From Spirochaetaceae bacterium (GTDB lineage: Bacteria; Spirochaetota; Spirochaetia; Treponematales; Breznakiellaceae), in NCBI GenBank assembly GCA_031283025.1, contig JAITCP010000097.1:1-11184 (forward strand): a stretch of 11,184 nt of DNA. The letters are read 5' to 3'. Position numbers and translations under genes: made by a program. The notes beneath the pieces were generated by a model. It was not told the DNA's origin. It saw only the letters and a program-made list of their open reading frames with translations, and did not search any database. Positions 1 through 6,268 of the stretch are shown here, in pieces; the first letter of the stretch is position 1; the number at the start of each line of letters is the position of its first letter.

Positions 1-121
1 AGGGAATCTCTAAAAACTTCAGTTTTTAGAGATTTACCTCTGAAAAACGCACGTTTCGCAGCCCAAAGGGCGAGAAACTGCAAAGGAACCTCTAAAAACA
101 ACCGGTTTTTAGAGGTTCCCT
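1..121. repeat. 120-bp structured repeat, copy 1 (MITE/REP-like)
   Basis: This is one of two near-identical elements in the window; the other is at 2762-2881. It contains three stem-loops. Hairpin A at 5-34 has a perfect 14-bp stem. A central hairpin at about 53-78 is built on gtttc/gaaac and gccc-aaa-gggc. Hairpin B at 85-119 has a perfect 15-bp stem and a 5-nt loop. The outer 17 bases at each end (1-17 and 105-121) are inverted repeats with one mismatch, so the whole unit resembles a small non-autonomous element whose ends are themselves parts of palindromes. It encodes no protein. The left limit may lie outside the window. Mobility is inferred from the copy structure only; no transposase is present. 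Confidence 0.85.
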
Positions 122-126
122 ATAAT
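121..126 (+). promoter_or_regulatory. Possible -10 element for clpC
   Basis: A perfect TATAAT sits exactly at the right edge of repeat copy 1, 21 nt before the clpC start codon. No -35-like hexamer is found 16-18 nt upstream, where the sequence belongs to hairpin B of the repeat. The element would give a short leader of about 15 nt. The assignment rests on the -10 match and position alone. Confidence 0.35.
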
Positions 127-147
127 AAAAATGCGAGCTAGTATACC

Positions 148-2757
148 ATGAACAGAAGTCTTACCAGCCGGGCGCAGCGCATCCTTTCCATGGATGCCCA
201 GATTGAAGCCCGCAAAAATAATGCGGACGAGCTGCTGCCGGAACATATAATAATCGCCCTGCTTAATGAGGGGCGTGGTACGGCCTGCAAGGCCCTGCTT
301 TTCCTTGGCATAGACCTTAGGGAATTTCGGGAAAGCCTTGAACAATGCCTGCCCCGGATTCGCAGCGCCGCTTATACAATAGGAACTATCGCGTTGATTC
401 CCGGCGATCTGCCCCCGGCAAAGCGGACGCGGCAGCTTCTGGAAAACGCCGCAGAAGAAGCCCGGATACTGGGCAGGGACTATATCGGCACGGAGCATCT
501 CCTTTTTGCCGCCATGAAGGAACATAGTATGCCGGTACGGAATTATCTTTCCTTCCGGGCTGTGGATATAGAGATGCTCCGGGCGGCGGTGGAAACCACG
601 GTACAGCCTGTCAGAACCAGCCGGGAAACTGCCGCCAGGGTAAAGCCTGCCGTATATCCGGTGCTAACGCCGGTACTGGACGAATTCTCCAGGGATTTAA
701 CTGCCATGGCAAAACAGGGGAAGCTTGACCCCGTTATTGGCCGGGAGCGGGAAATACAGCGGGCTATGCGTATCCTTGCCCGGCGGACAAAGAACAACCC
801 CATCCTGGTGGGGGAAAGTGGAGTGGGAAAAACCGCCATTGTGGAAGGGCTGGCCCTGTACTTTACCGGTAAGGATGTCCAGGCAGGAGCCCCGCAGGGA
901 ATGGCTGCCCCGAAAGGAACAGGCGCTCCGCATATTCTTCCGGAAGCCTTTACCGGAAAGCGTATACTCCTCCTTGACATGGGGCAGATTGTGGCGGGAA
1001 CCAAGTACCGGGGCGAGTTTGAGGAACGGATCAAAAAAATCATGAAGGAAATTTCCCAGGCGGGGAATGTTATCCTTTTTATAGATGAGATTCATACGCT
1101 TATCGGGGCCGGCGGGGCGGAAGGAACCGTGGATGCGTCCAATATGCTAAAGCCCGCCCTCTCCAGGGGGGAAATACAGTGTATTGGGGCCACTACCCTT
1201 GCGGAGTACCGGAAATATTTTGAAAGAGACCCCGCACTGGAGCGCCGCTTCCAGCCAATCATGGTAGAAGAAACCGGGCCGGAAGAAACAGCGGACATAC
1301 TCCGGGGCATTCAACGTCGTTACGAGGAACACCACCGGGTAGCTTTTAGCCCCCATGCGGTAGAGGCCGCCTCCCGCCTGGCCTGGCGTTATATTTCCGG
1401 CAGACATATGCCGGACAAAGCAATAGATGTGCTGGATGAAGCGGCTGCAATGAAAAAACTGGAACACAACAACTGTGAACCGGAAGATTTATCCGGCATA
1501 GAACGGGAGATACTGCAGCTCTCTGAAAGAAAAACCGCCATGGTCAACACCCAGAACTATGAAATGGCGGCAGCCCTGCGGGATCAGGTAGGCCATCTGC
1601 GGCAGCGGCTGGAACAGGTACGCATTTCATGGGAAAGCAGCGAACAGCCCATACCGGTAGAGGAGGCGGACGTACGCCGGGTTGTTTCAGAGATGACCGG
1701 CATACCCCTTTCCCGGCTTGATGAAAGTGAGTCCCGCCGGCTCCTCCACATTGAGGAGGAACTGCACAAAACCGTGGTAGGCCAGGACGAGGCCGTGCGG
1801 CGAGTAAGCCAGGCAGTGCGCCGATCCCGTGCAGGAATCGCCCCCTCCTCCCGGCCCCTGGGTTCATTCATATTTCTGGGACCCACGGGAGTTGGAAAAA
1901 CCCTCCTTGCAAAAGCGCTGGCGGAATATCTCTTTGGTTCCGTTGATGCCCTGGTACGGATCGATATGTCCGATTATATGGAAAAACACAACTCCTCCCG
2001 GCTTACCGGTTCGCCGCCCGGCTATGTGGGTTATGAGGAAGGAGGCGTCCTTACCGAGCAGATACGGCGCAACCCTTACCGGGTAATCCTTTTTGATGAA
2101 ATTGAAAAAGCCCATCGGGATGTGTTTAACCTTCTTTTGCAGGTGCTGGAAGAAGGAGAATTAAAAGACAATCTGGGCCACACGGTAAATTTTAAGGATA
2201 CGGTGATCATTATGACCAGCAATGCCGGAGCGCGGGAAATTTCCCGTGATGCCAGGCTGGGTTTTTCCGCCGAATCCGGACTTATGAATACCGGGGAAAT
2301 AGAAGCGGCGGCCCTTTCGGAACTGCGGCGGCTCTTTAACCCCGAATTCCTTAACCGGGTGGATGATGTAATCGTTTTTACGTCCCTTTCACAACGGGAA
2401 GTGGAAAAAATCCTTGATATACAGCTTGCGGACCTTTCCGCCCGGCTTTCGGAACAGGATTATTCCCTTCTGGTTACCCCCGCTGTCCGCCGCATCCTTA
2501 TTAACAAAGGCTGGGATCCCAAATATGGCGGACGGCCTCTGCGCCGGGCGGTTCAGAAAGAGCTGGAAGACACTATAGCGCTGTTGATTTTGGAAGGAAA
2601 CTACCCCGCCGGAACGATCTTTACCGCAGAAGGCAGAAACGGCAAAATCAGCCTTAAAGCAAAACAGGAAAAACCTACAAATACACAGCCAAGGGCAGAG
2701 GAAACGGAAGATATTTACACTTTAACCGCTAAAGAGGGCGGCGGAGTAATGCTTTAG
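148..2757 (+). CDS. clpC: ClpC-type ATP-dependent Clp protease ATP-binding subunit
   Basis: Cytoplasmic AAA+ unfoldase expected to feed substrates to the ClpP peptidase. The order is as in ClpC (869 aa): Clp N-domain (about 1-145), first ATPase with Walker A GESGVGKT at 222-229 and Walker B VILFIDE ending at E314, a middle region with a UVR-like helix at about 465-495 (QNYEMAAALRDQV), then a second ATPase with Walker A GPTGVGKT at 578-585 and Walker B acidic pair D650/E651. An LGF tripeptide at 704-706 matches the ClpP-docking loop, and the short middle domain argues against ClpB. Both nucleotide sites look intact. Residues about 245-263 form an Ala/Gly/Pro-rich insertion not usual in the family. 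The first ATG is chosen because the N-domain aligns from residue 1. No Shine-Dalgarno is seen; a 6-codon ORF at 131-151 overlaps the start as ATGA. The gene is alone between two direct repeats. Confidence 0.93.
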   Translation: MNRSLTSRAQRILSMDAQIEARKNNADELLPEHIIIALLNEGRGTACKALLFLGIDLREFRESLEQCLPRIRSAAYTIGTIALIPGDLPPAKRTRQLLENAAEEARILGRDYIGTEHLLFAAMKEHSMPVRNYLSFRAVDIEMLRAAVETTVQPVRTSRETAARVKPAVYPVLTPVLDEFSRDLTAMAKQGKLDPVIGREREIQRAMRILARRTKNNPILVGESGVGKTAIVEGLALYFTGKDVQAGAPQGMAAPKGTGAPHILPEAFTGKRILLLDMGQIVAGTKYRGEFEERIKKIMKEISQAGNVILFIDEIHTLIGAGGAEGTVDASNMLKPALSRGEIQCIGATTLAEYRKYFERDPALERRFQPIMVEETGPEETADILRGIQRRYEEHHRVAFSPHAVEAASRLAWRYISGRHMPDKAIDVLDEAAAMKKLEHNNCEPEDLSGIEREILQLSERKTAMVNTQNYEMAAALRDQVGHLRQRLEQVRISWESSEQPIPVEEADVRRVVSEMTGIPLSRLDESESRRLLHIEEELHKTVVGQDEAVRRVSQAVRRSRAGIAPSSRPLGSFIFLGPTGVGKTLLAKALAEYLFGSVDALVRIDMSDYMEKHNSSRLTGSPPGYVGYEEGGVLTEQIRRNPYRVILFDEIEKAHRDVFNLLLQVLEEGELKDNLGHTVNFKDTVIIMTSNAGAREISRDARLGFSAESGLMNTGEIEAAALSELRRLFNPEFLNRVDDVIVFTSLSQREVEKILDIQLADLSARLSEQDYSLLVTPAVRRILINKGWDPKYGGRPLRRAVQKELEDTIALLILEGNYPAGTIFTAEGRNGKISLKAKQEKPTNTQPRAEETEDIYTLTAKEGGGVML

Positions 2758-2761
2758 ACCT

Positions 2762-2881
2762 AAGGAATCTCTAAAAACTTCAGTTTTTAGAGATTTACCG
2801 CTAAAAAACGCACGTTTCGCAGCCCAAAGGGCGAGAAACCGCAAAGGAACCTCTAAAAACAACCGGTTTTTAGAGGTTCCC
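2762..2881. repeat. 120-bp structured repeat, copy 2
   Basis: This copy aligns base for base with 1-120 in the same orientation, with four differences (2763, 2800, 2803, 2840), so 116 of 120 bases match. Hairpin A (2766-2795), the central hairpin and hairpin B (2846-2880) are all conserved, and the stems carry no changes. It fills almost the whole gap between the convergent clpC stop (2757) and the stop of the REC-HD-GYP gene (2883), so it probably also ends transcription from both sides. That role is inferred; there is no classic hairpin-plus-T-run arrangement. Confidence 0.9.
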
Positions 2882-2882
2882 C

Positions 2883-3947
2883 TTATTTATACTGCTGAGC
2901 AATTTCCCTGAACAAACCCTCAACCTGCACAAGCGCATCGGTTAGAATAGGATCGAACTGAGTGCCTCTTCCCTCGGTAATGATTTTAAGGGCTTCCTCG
3001 TAAGACATGGCGGATTTGTATACGCGGGCGCAGACCAAAGCATCGTAAACATCTGAAAGGGCGGCAAGCCGCGCCGCCAGGGGTATATTTGTCCCAGCCA
3101 GGCCGCGGGGGTAACCCTTTCCGTCCCAGCGTTCGTGGTGGTTGTAGCAAATATCTTCGCAATGTTTCAGGTATAGGGAAGAATTAACATCCCCCAATTC
3201 CGCGATAATTTCCTTGCCATGGGTAGTGTGGGTCTTCATAATATTGTATTCATCCGCATCCAGCTTGCCCGGCTTAAGGAGTATACGATCCGGAATGGCA
3301 ATCTTCCCCACATCGTGAAGGGCCATAGCCTTTACGATCATATCCGGTTCCAGTTTGTGCAGAGTGTCAGTATATTCCACTATACTGGTACTAATAAGGT
3401 ATTCTATCAATGCCTCTACATAAAGCTGGGTTCTTTTAACGTGTTCGCCGGATTCCAAATCCCGGTGCTCAATAACATTTGCCAGCCCCTGCAGCGCATT
3501 GTCCAGAGTTTTGGTTGCCTCTGCGGTTTTTTTTGCTACCATGACTTCAAGGTTGTCGCTGTAGTTTTTAAGTTCAATCTGGTTTCTTACTCTAAGCTGG
3601 ACAATCTCCGGCTTAAAGGGCTTGGAAATAAAATCAACTGCCCCGGCGGCCAAAAGCTCAATCTCCGAATCTTCCTCTGCGGTTATAAAAATAACCGGAA
3701 TTCGCTTTAAGTTTGCGTCCGCTTTGACACGCTCGAACATCTCCTGACCGGACATTATAGGCATATTCAGGTCCAGAAGAATAATCTTGGGATGCACCGG
3801 CGTGGCTTTTAGTATTTCCAGCGCCGCCTTGCCGTTTTCTGCGGTTAATATCAGGTAATCGTCCTTGAGTATTTCTTCCAGAATAAGGCGGTTTGCCTCT
3901 GCATCGTCAACCACTAAAACAGTGGGGGGAGCGCTTAGATTAGGCAT
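2883..3947 (-). CDS. Response regulator with REC and HD-GYP domains (predicted c-di-GMP phosphodiesterase)
   Basis: A cytoplasmic two-domain regulator of 354 aa. The N-terminal receiver domain (about 9-125) has the acidic pair D14/D15, phospho-acceptor D59, T89 and K109 before a proline, so it should be phosphorylated normally. A helical linker (about 126-150) joins it to an HD-GYP domain. That domain has EH at 168-169, the metal-binding HD at 211-212 with K215, H240, HHE at 270-272 and the signature DGKGYP at 275-280. All known catalytic motifs are present, so hydrolysis of cyclic di-GMP is expected from family knowledge, with phosphorylation of the receiver as the likely switch. The start codon overlaps the 3' end of the upstream HPt gene by 8 nt, indicating translational coupling. 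Only a weak ribosome site (aaggt) is seen. No histidine kinase lies in the window. Confidence 0.92.
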   Translation of the reverse strand: MPNLSAPPTVLVVDDAEANRLILEEILKDDYLILTAENGKAALEILKATPVHPKIILLDLNMPIMSGQEMFERVKADANLKRIPVIFITAEEDSEIELLAAGAVDFISKPFKPEIVQLRVRNQIELKNYSDNLEVMVAKKTAEATKTLDNALQGLANVIEHRDLESGEHVKRTQLYVEALIEYLISTSIVEYTDTLHKLEPDMIVKAMALHDVGKIAIPDRILLKPGKLDADEYNIMKTHTTHGKEIIAELGDVNSSLYLKHCEDICYNHHERWDGKGYPRGLAGTNIPLAARLAALSDVYDALVCARVYKSAMSYEEALKIITEGRGTQFDPILTDALVQVEGLFREIAQQYK

Positions 3948-4281
3948 TTTCTGCTATTACCTTTTCTACTGCCGGTAAAGTAGCTGCAAAAGAAGCCTTG
4001 ACTGCTTCTATAACTTGGGGCTCTACGGATTTTGCCTTGATCCGGACTTCCAGATCAACAATCTTTTCATTAAAGTCCTTGATGGAAAGATTGGCGCTTA
4101 TGCCCTTGATTGTATGAGCCAGTTCCTGGGCTTCTTCATAATTGCCTGCTTCAATAGCGGTAAAGATTGGTTCGATTTTGGTTTCGTTACAAAACTTACC
4201 CAAAAGTTTGGCATAGAGTTTTGCATTATTCATAACCCGTTTTTTTCCGTCTTCCTGATCGATATAGACAACATCTGCCAC
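3940..4281 (-). CDS. HPt-domain phosphotransfer protein
   Basis: A small all-helical protein (113 aa) made of a single histidine phosphotransfer domain. The signature HTIKGISANL places the phospho-accepting histidine at residue 56. It should relay phosphate between a hybrid kinase and a receiver, most simply the REC-HD-GYP protein encoded directly downstream with an 8-nt overlap. The start is set to GTG at 4281 rather than the in-frame ATG at 4314: a GGAGG (4292-4288) lies 6 nt before the GTG, and the ATG would fall upstream of the likely transcription start. The sequence after the HPt core (about 80-113) is helical and ends at the overlap. No partner kinase is adjacent, so the upstream phosphodonor is unknown. 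Confidence 0.85.
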   Translation of the reverse strand: MADVVYIDQEDGKKRVMNNAKLYAKLLGKFCNETKIEPIFTAIEAGNYEEAQELAHTIKGISANLSIKDFNEKIVDLEVRIKAKSVEPQVIEAVKASFAATLPAVEKVIAENA

Positions 4282-4287
4282 AAGAAA

Positions 4288-4292
4288 CCTCC
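4288..4292 (-). promoter_or_regulatory. Shine-Dalgarno deciding the HPt GTG start
   Basis: GGAGG on the minus strand is spaced 6 nt from the GTG at 4281. It is the best ribosome site near the 5' end of the HPt gene and rules against the longer ATG start at 4314. Confidence 0.8.
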
Positions 4293-4302
4293 AGTCATAT
4301 AA

Positions 4303-4331
4303 AGTATAACCCACTCCATGATGGCCGTCTA
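4303..4331 (-). promoter_or_regulatory. Sigma70-type promoter of the HPt / REC-HD-GYP operon
   Basis: On the minus strand a TAGACG -35 (4331-4326, 4 of 6 consensus) is followed by a 17-nt spacer and a TATACT -10 (4308-4303, 5 of 6). Transcription would begin near 4296, giving a leader of about 15 nt that carries the GGAGG ribosome site. No operator-like repeat is obvious beside it. Confidence 0.6.
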
Positions 4332-4377
4332 GGGCTTTCCGGTTACGCGAGAATATTTTTTAACACTAACAAACACT

Positions 4378-4413
4378 GGGAACCTCTAAAAATTGAAGTT
4401 TTTAGAGGTTCCC
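4378..4413. repeat. Solo palindrome of the same repeat family
   Basis: A perfect 15-bp inverted repeat (4378-4392 and 4399-4413) with a 6-nt loop. The arms match hairpin B of the 120-bp repeat (gggaacctctaaaaa). The loop read on the minus strand, cttcaa, is close to the cttcag centre of hairpin A. It therefore looks like a fused or ancestral single-hairpin form. It lies downstream of the RRM gene and upstream of the HPt promoter and may help end the RRM transcript. Confidence 0.85.
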
Positions 4414-4438
4414 GCTGATTAGCCTGACGCTAATCAGC
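4414..4438 (-). terminator. Stem-loop after the RRM gene, possible terminator
   Basis: A perfect 10-bp inverted repeat (gctgattagc / gctaatcagc) with a 5-nt loop lies 25 bp past the RRM stop codon and directly next to the solo palindrome. No T-run follows it on the minus strand, so it may instead protect the mRNA 3' end or act together with the second hairpin. Confidence 0.4.
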
Positions 4439-4463
4439 GCTTCCTCATCAGGGCGGACCCTAA

Positions 4464-4745
4464 TTACCAGTTACCGCCGGGGCCTCCGCTTCGGCGGGGT
4501 TTGTCCATTGCTTCATTTACCTTGAGCGCACGGCCTTCAAATTCCTTGCCGTGAGTTCCGGTAATGGCAGCAGCAGCCTCTTCGTCGGTAGACATTTCTA
4601 CAAAGCCAAATCCCTTGGAGTTACCCGAATCCCGATCACTGATGATCTTGACGGATGCCACAGTACCAAAACCGGAAAACAGGTTACGAAGCCCGTCTTC
4701 TGTGGTGCGGTACGAAAGATTACCGACATACAATTTCTTAGTCAT
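4464..4745 (-). CDS. Single-RRM RNA-binding protein
   Basis: A 93-aa cytoplasmic protein with one RNA recognition motif. RNP2 is LYVGNL (5-10) and RNP1 is KGFGFVEM (44-51), both with the aromatic residues that stack on RNA bases. A short Gly/Arg/Pro-rich tail (about 82-93) follows, as in the Rbp proteins of cyanobacteria and other bacteria, which bind single-stranded RNA and are often cold-induced. Length and layout are typical. The start is supported by AAGGA (4759-4755) 9 nt upstream. The gene stands alone with its own promoter and a leader of about 100 nt that contains a hairpin, which would suit post-transcriptional control. RNA targets cannot be told from sequence. Confidence 0.93.
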   Translation of the reverse strand: MTKKLYVGNLSYRTTEDGLRNLFSGFGTVASVKIISDRDSGNSKGFGFVEMSTDEEAAAAITGTHGKEFEGRALKVNEAMDKPRRSGGPGGNW

Positions 4746-4769
4746 TGAAAAGATTCCTTCTCCCGAATG

Positions 4770-4800
4770 ATTTTACCTTCGCTTACGCTTGCGGTAAAAT
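4770..4800 (-). promoter_or_regulatory. Stem-loop in the RRM gene leader
   Basis: An 8-bp inverted repeat (attttacc / ggtaaaat) encloses a 15-nt loop and sits 11 nt upstream of the AAGGA ribosome site, inside the predicted 5' untranslated region. It could be an RNA switch, for example temperature-sensitive or autoregulatory, but no known riboswitch class is recognised. Confidence 0.4.
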
Positions 4801-4853
4801 CCAACAGCCTTCGGGCAAGCCATATATAGGCCTTAATAAAACCAGCCTATTGT

Positions 4854-4882
4854 ACAATACCCTATTCTAGGCTTGCCGTCAA
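4854..4882 (-). promoter_or_regulatory. Promoter of the RRM gene with 12-bp palindrome
   Basis: On the minus strand, TTGACG (4882-4877, 5 of 6) and TATTGT (4859-4854, 4 of 6) are 17 nt apart. The -10 is one half of a perfect 12-bp palindrome, tattgtacaata (4848-4859). The region is flanked by an inverted pair ggcaagcc (4814-4821) and ggcttgcc (4870-4877). Transcription starting near 4847 would give a leader of about 100 nt. The palindrome may be an operator. Confidence 0.55.
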
Positions 4883-4901
4883 GTAACATTTAGTTTAATA
4901 T
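4873..4901 (+). promoter_or_regulatory. Possible promoter of the M15 peptidase gene
   Basis: TTGCCG (4873-4878) and TAATAT (4896-4901) are spaced 17 nt. The predicted start lies at about 4908, which is the ATG itself, so a leaderless message would result; no Shine-Dalgarno is present either. The -35 overlaps that of the divergent RRM promoter by two bases. Confidence 0.4.
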
Positions 4902-4907
4902 ATTGTT

Positions 4908-5828
4908 ATGTCTCCCGTAAGGGTTTTTGGAACTGTAATTGTCTTGTTATTGGGGGCCGTTGCCCCAGGCATTTGTCAAGATGGGACCAATCAAGGGTGG
5001 GTGCCCCAGACAAGCTGGGGGTCCCAGCAAAACCGGGGGGAACAGGTAATGCGGGCGTATGCCGCCGCTTTTCCCCAGGCAATAGCCTGGGTGGAGTACC
5101 GGGAGGGCGATTGGGCGGTGTTGCTGCGGGGTAAATGGTTTTACTATGCTGAAGGCCGCCTTCTTCCGGAAGATCAGCGGGAAAAGGCCGAATCCTGGGC
5201 GCGCCAGTCCTTTTATACCTATCCGGCAGAGCTCTCCCCGTGGAAAGAGCCGGAAGGGGAGCAGGCGGAGCGGCTTGGGAATGTACTGGCAAACCGTAAG
5301 GCCAATCCGCCCCGGCGGAACCCGGACTTTTACGATACCCTCTGGCAGTCTCATACCAGAGCGGAGTCCGTTGCCAATCAGGTACAAATTAGCTTTTTAG
5401 GGAAAAGTTTTTCTGTTCATCGGGAACTGGAGGGGCGGTTGAAAAAGATAGATACCCTTATCCGGCAAGCGGCAAAGGCCGATCCGGCAGTGCAGGCCTA
5501 TATTGACGAAATTGGTTCCATTGGTGCCTGGAATTGGCGTAATGTGGCCGTCACGGCAAGCCGGAGCTACCATTCCTACGGAGCCGCCGTGGACATACTG
5601 CCCAAAAATTTGAAGGGTATGGCAACCTACTGGCAATGGGAGGCGGATAAAAACCCCGAATGGTATAAAATCTCCTACGCCAAGCGGTATCACCCGCCTC
5701 CGGCAGTGGTGAAAGTTTTTGAACAGTACGGGTTTTGTTGGGGCGGTAAGTGGGCTCTATTTGACACAATGCACTTTGAGTACCGGCCGGAAATTATGGC
5801 ACTTAGCGGAATGAAGGTGGAAAACTAA
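4908..5828 (+). CDS. Secreted M15-family zinc peptidase (peptidoglycan D,D- or L,D-peptidase)
   Basis: A 306-aa protein with an N-terminal signal peptide (hydrophobic about 6-20), a weakly conserved middle region and a C-terminal M15-type peptidase domain (about 200-300). The zinc-site pattern SxHxxGxAxD is seen as SYHSYGAAVD with H222 and D229. The second motif is DTMHFE with D286 and zinc ligand H289, preceded by GFCWGGKW. The GFxWGGxW...DxxHFE arrangement is that of the CwlK-like / VanY-related branch, which cuts peptide cross-bridges or stems of peptidoglycan in the periplasm. The exact bond cannot be settled from sequence. The start has no ribosome site; it is chosen because it makes a good signal peptide and no better start codon follows. 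It forms an operon with the small secreted protein 2 bp downstream. Confidence 0.85.
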   Translation: MSPVRVFGTVIVLLLGAVAPGICQDGTNQGWVPQTSWGSQQNRGEQVMRAYAAAFPQAIAWVEYREGDWAVLLRGKWFYYAEGRLLPEDQREKAESWARQSFYTYPAELSPWKEPEGEQAERLGNVLANRKANPPRRNPDFYDTLWQSHTRAESVANQVQISFLGKSFSVHRELEGRLKKIDTLIRQAAKADPAVQAYIDEIGSIGAWNWRNVAVTASRSYHSYGAAVDILPKNLKGMATYWQWEADKNPEWYKISYAKRYHPPPAVVKVFEQYGFCWGGKWALFDTMHFEYRPEIMALSGMKVEN

Positions 5829-5830
5829 AA

Positions 5831-6214
5831 ATGAAACAAGGCATGGTAAGCCGCAAGGCGGGATTATTAACGGTTTTTTTCTTGCTCTTCTTTTTTACTG
5901 CATTTAATGTCTTTGCGCTGGGGAGAAAAGAAAAAAATGCCGCCAATAATCACGCGGGATCAGGCGGGAAAAACACAACAACTCTAATAGGACGGATTCA
6001 AGTGTATGGCAATGAACCGCATACATTTGTGGGAATAGTTGATGAGCATGATGTTGCATATTCGATACATCCCCCCAATGAAGAAGCGGAACTATGGAAG
6101 CTTCAGGGGTATTTAATCGAATTCACCGTGATCTTTCTGGACAAACCGCAGGGTAATGCCGGTCTGATATTGGGAAGAACCCTGACGCTTATTGACTGGA
6201 AAGTGCTAAATTAA
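5831..6214 (+). CDS. Small secreted protein of unknown function
   Basis: A 127-aa product I do not recognise. It begins with a clear type I signal peptide: basic residues to K9, a very hydrophobic stretch at about 11-29 rich in Phe, and a likely cut after VFA (residue 29). The mature part starts with a charged, Asn/Gly-rich linker (30-50). It then forms an alternating beta pattern (about 51-127) that could be a small OB-like barrel; this fold is a guess from strand pattern. There is no lipobox or catalytic motif. The gene starts 2 bp after the M15 peptidase stop, with aaggtgg 10 nt upstream of the ATG, so the two are almost certainly co-transcribed. A periplasmic or envelope role next to the peptidase is plausible. 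Confidence 0.75.
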   Translation: MKQGMVSRKAGLLTVFFLLFFFTAFNVFALGRKEKNAANNHAGSGGKNTTTLIGRIQVYGNEPHTFVGIVDEHDVAYSIHPPNEEAELWKLQGYLIEFTVIFLDKPQGNAGLILGRTLTLIDWKVLN

Positions 6215-6268
6215 AATACCACTGGCTTTTTCCCGATTGAATCAATCAGTACCTCAGGGAACCACTCC

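Noticed and set aside
2762..2881. Target-site duplication of TA around repeat copy 2
   Set aside because: TA flanks can be drawn, but copy 1 and the solo palindrome do not show a consistent duplication, so the element ends cannot be fixed.
1..4440. CRISPR array based on the repeated palindromes
   Set aside because: Only three scattered units, spaced by whole genes, with no regular spacers and no cas genes.
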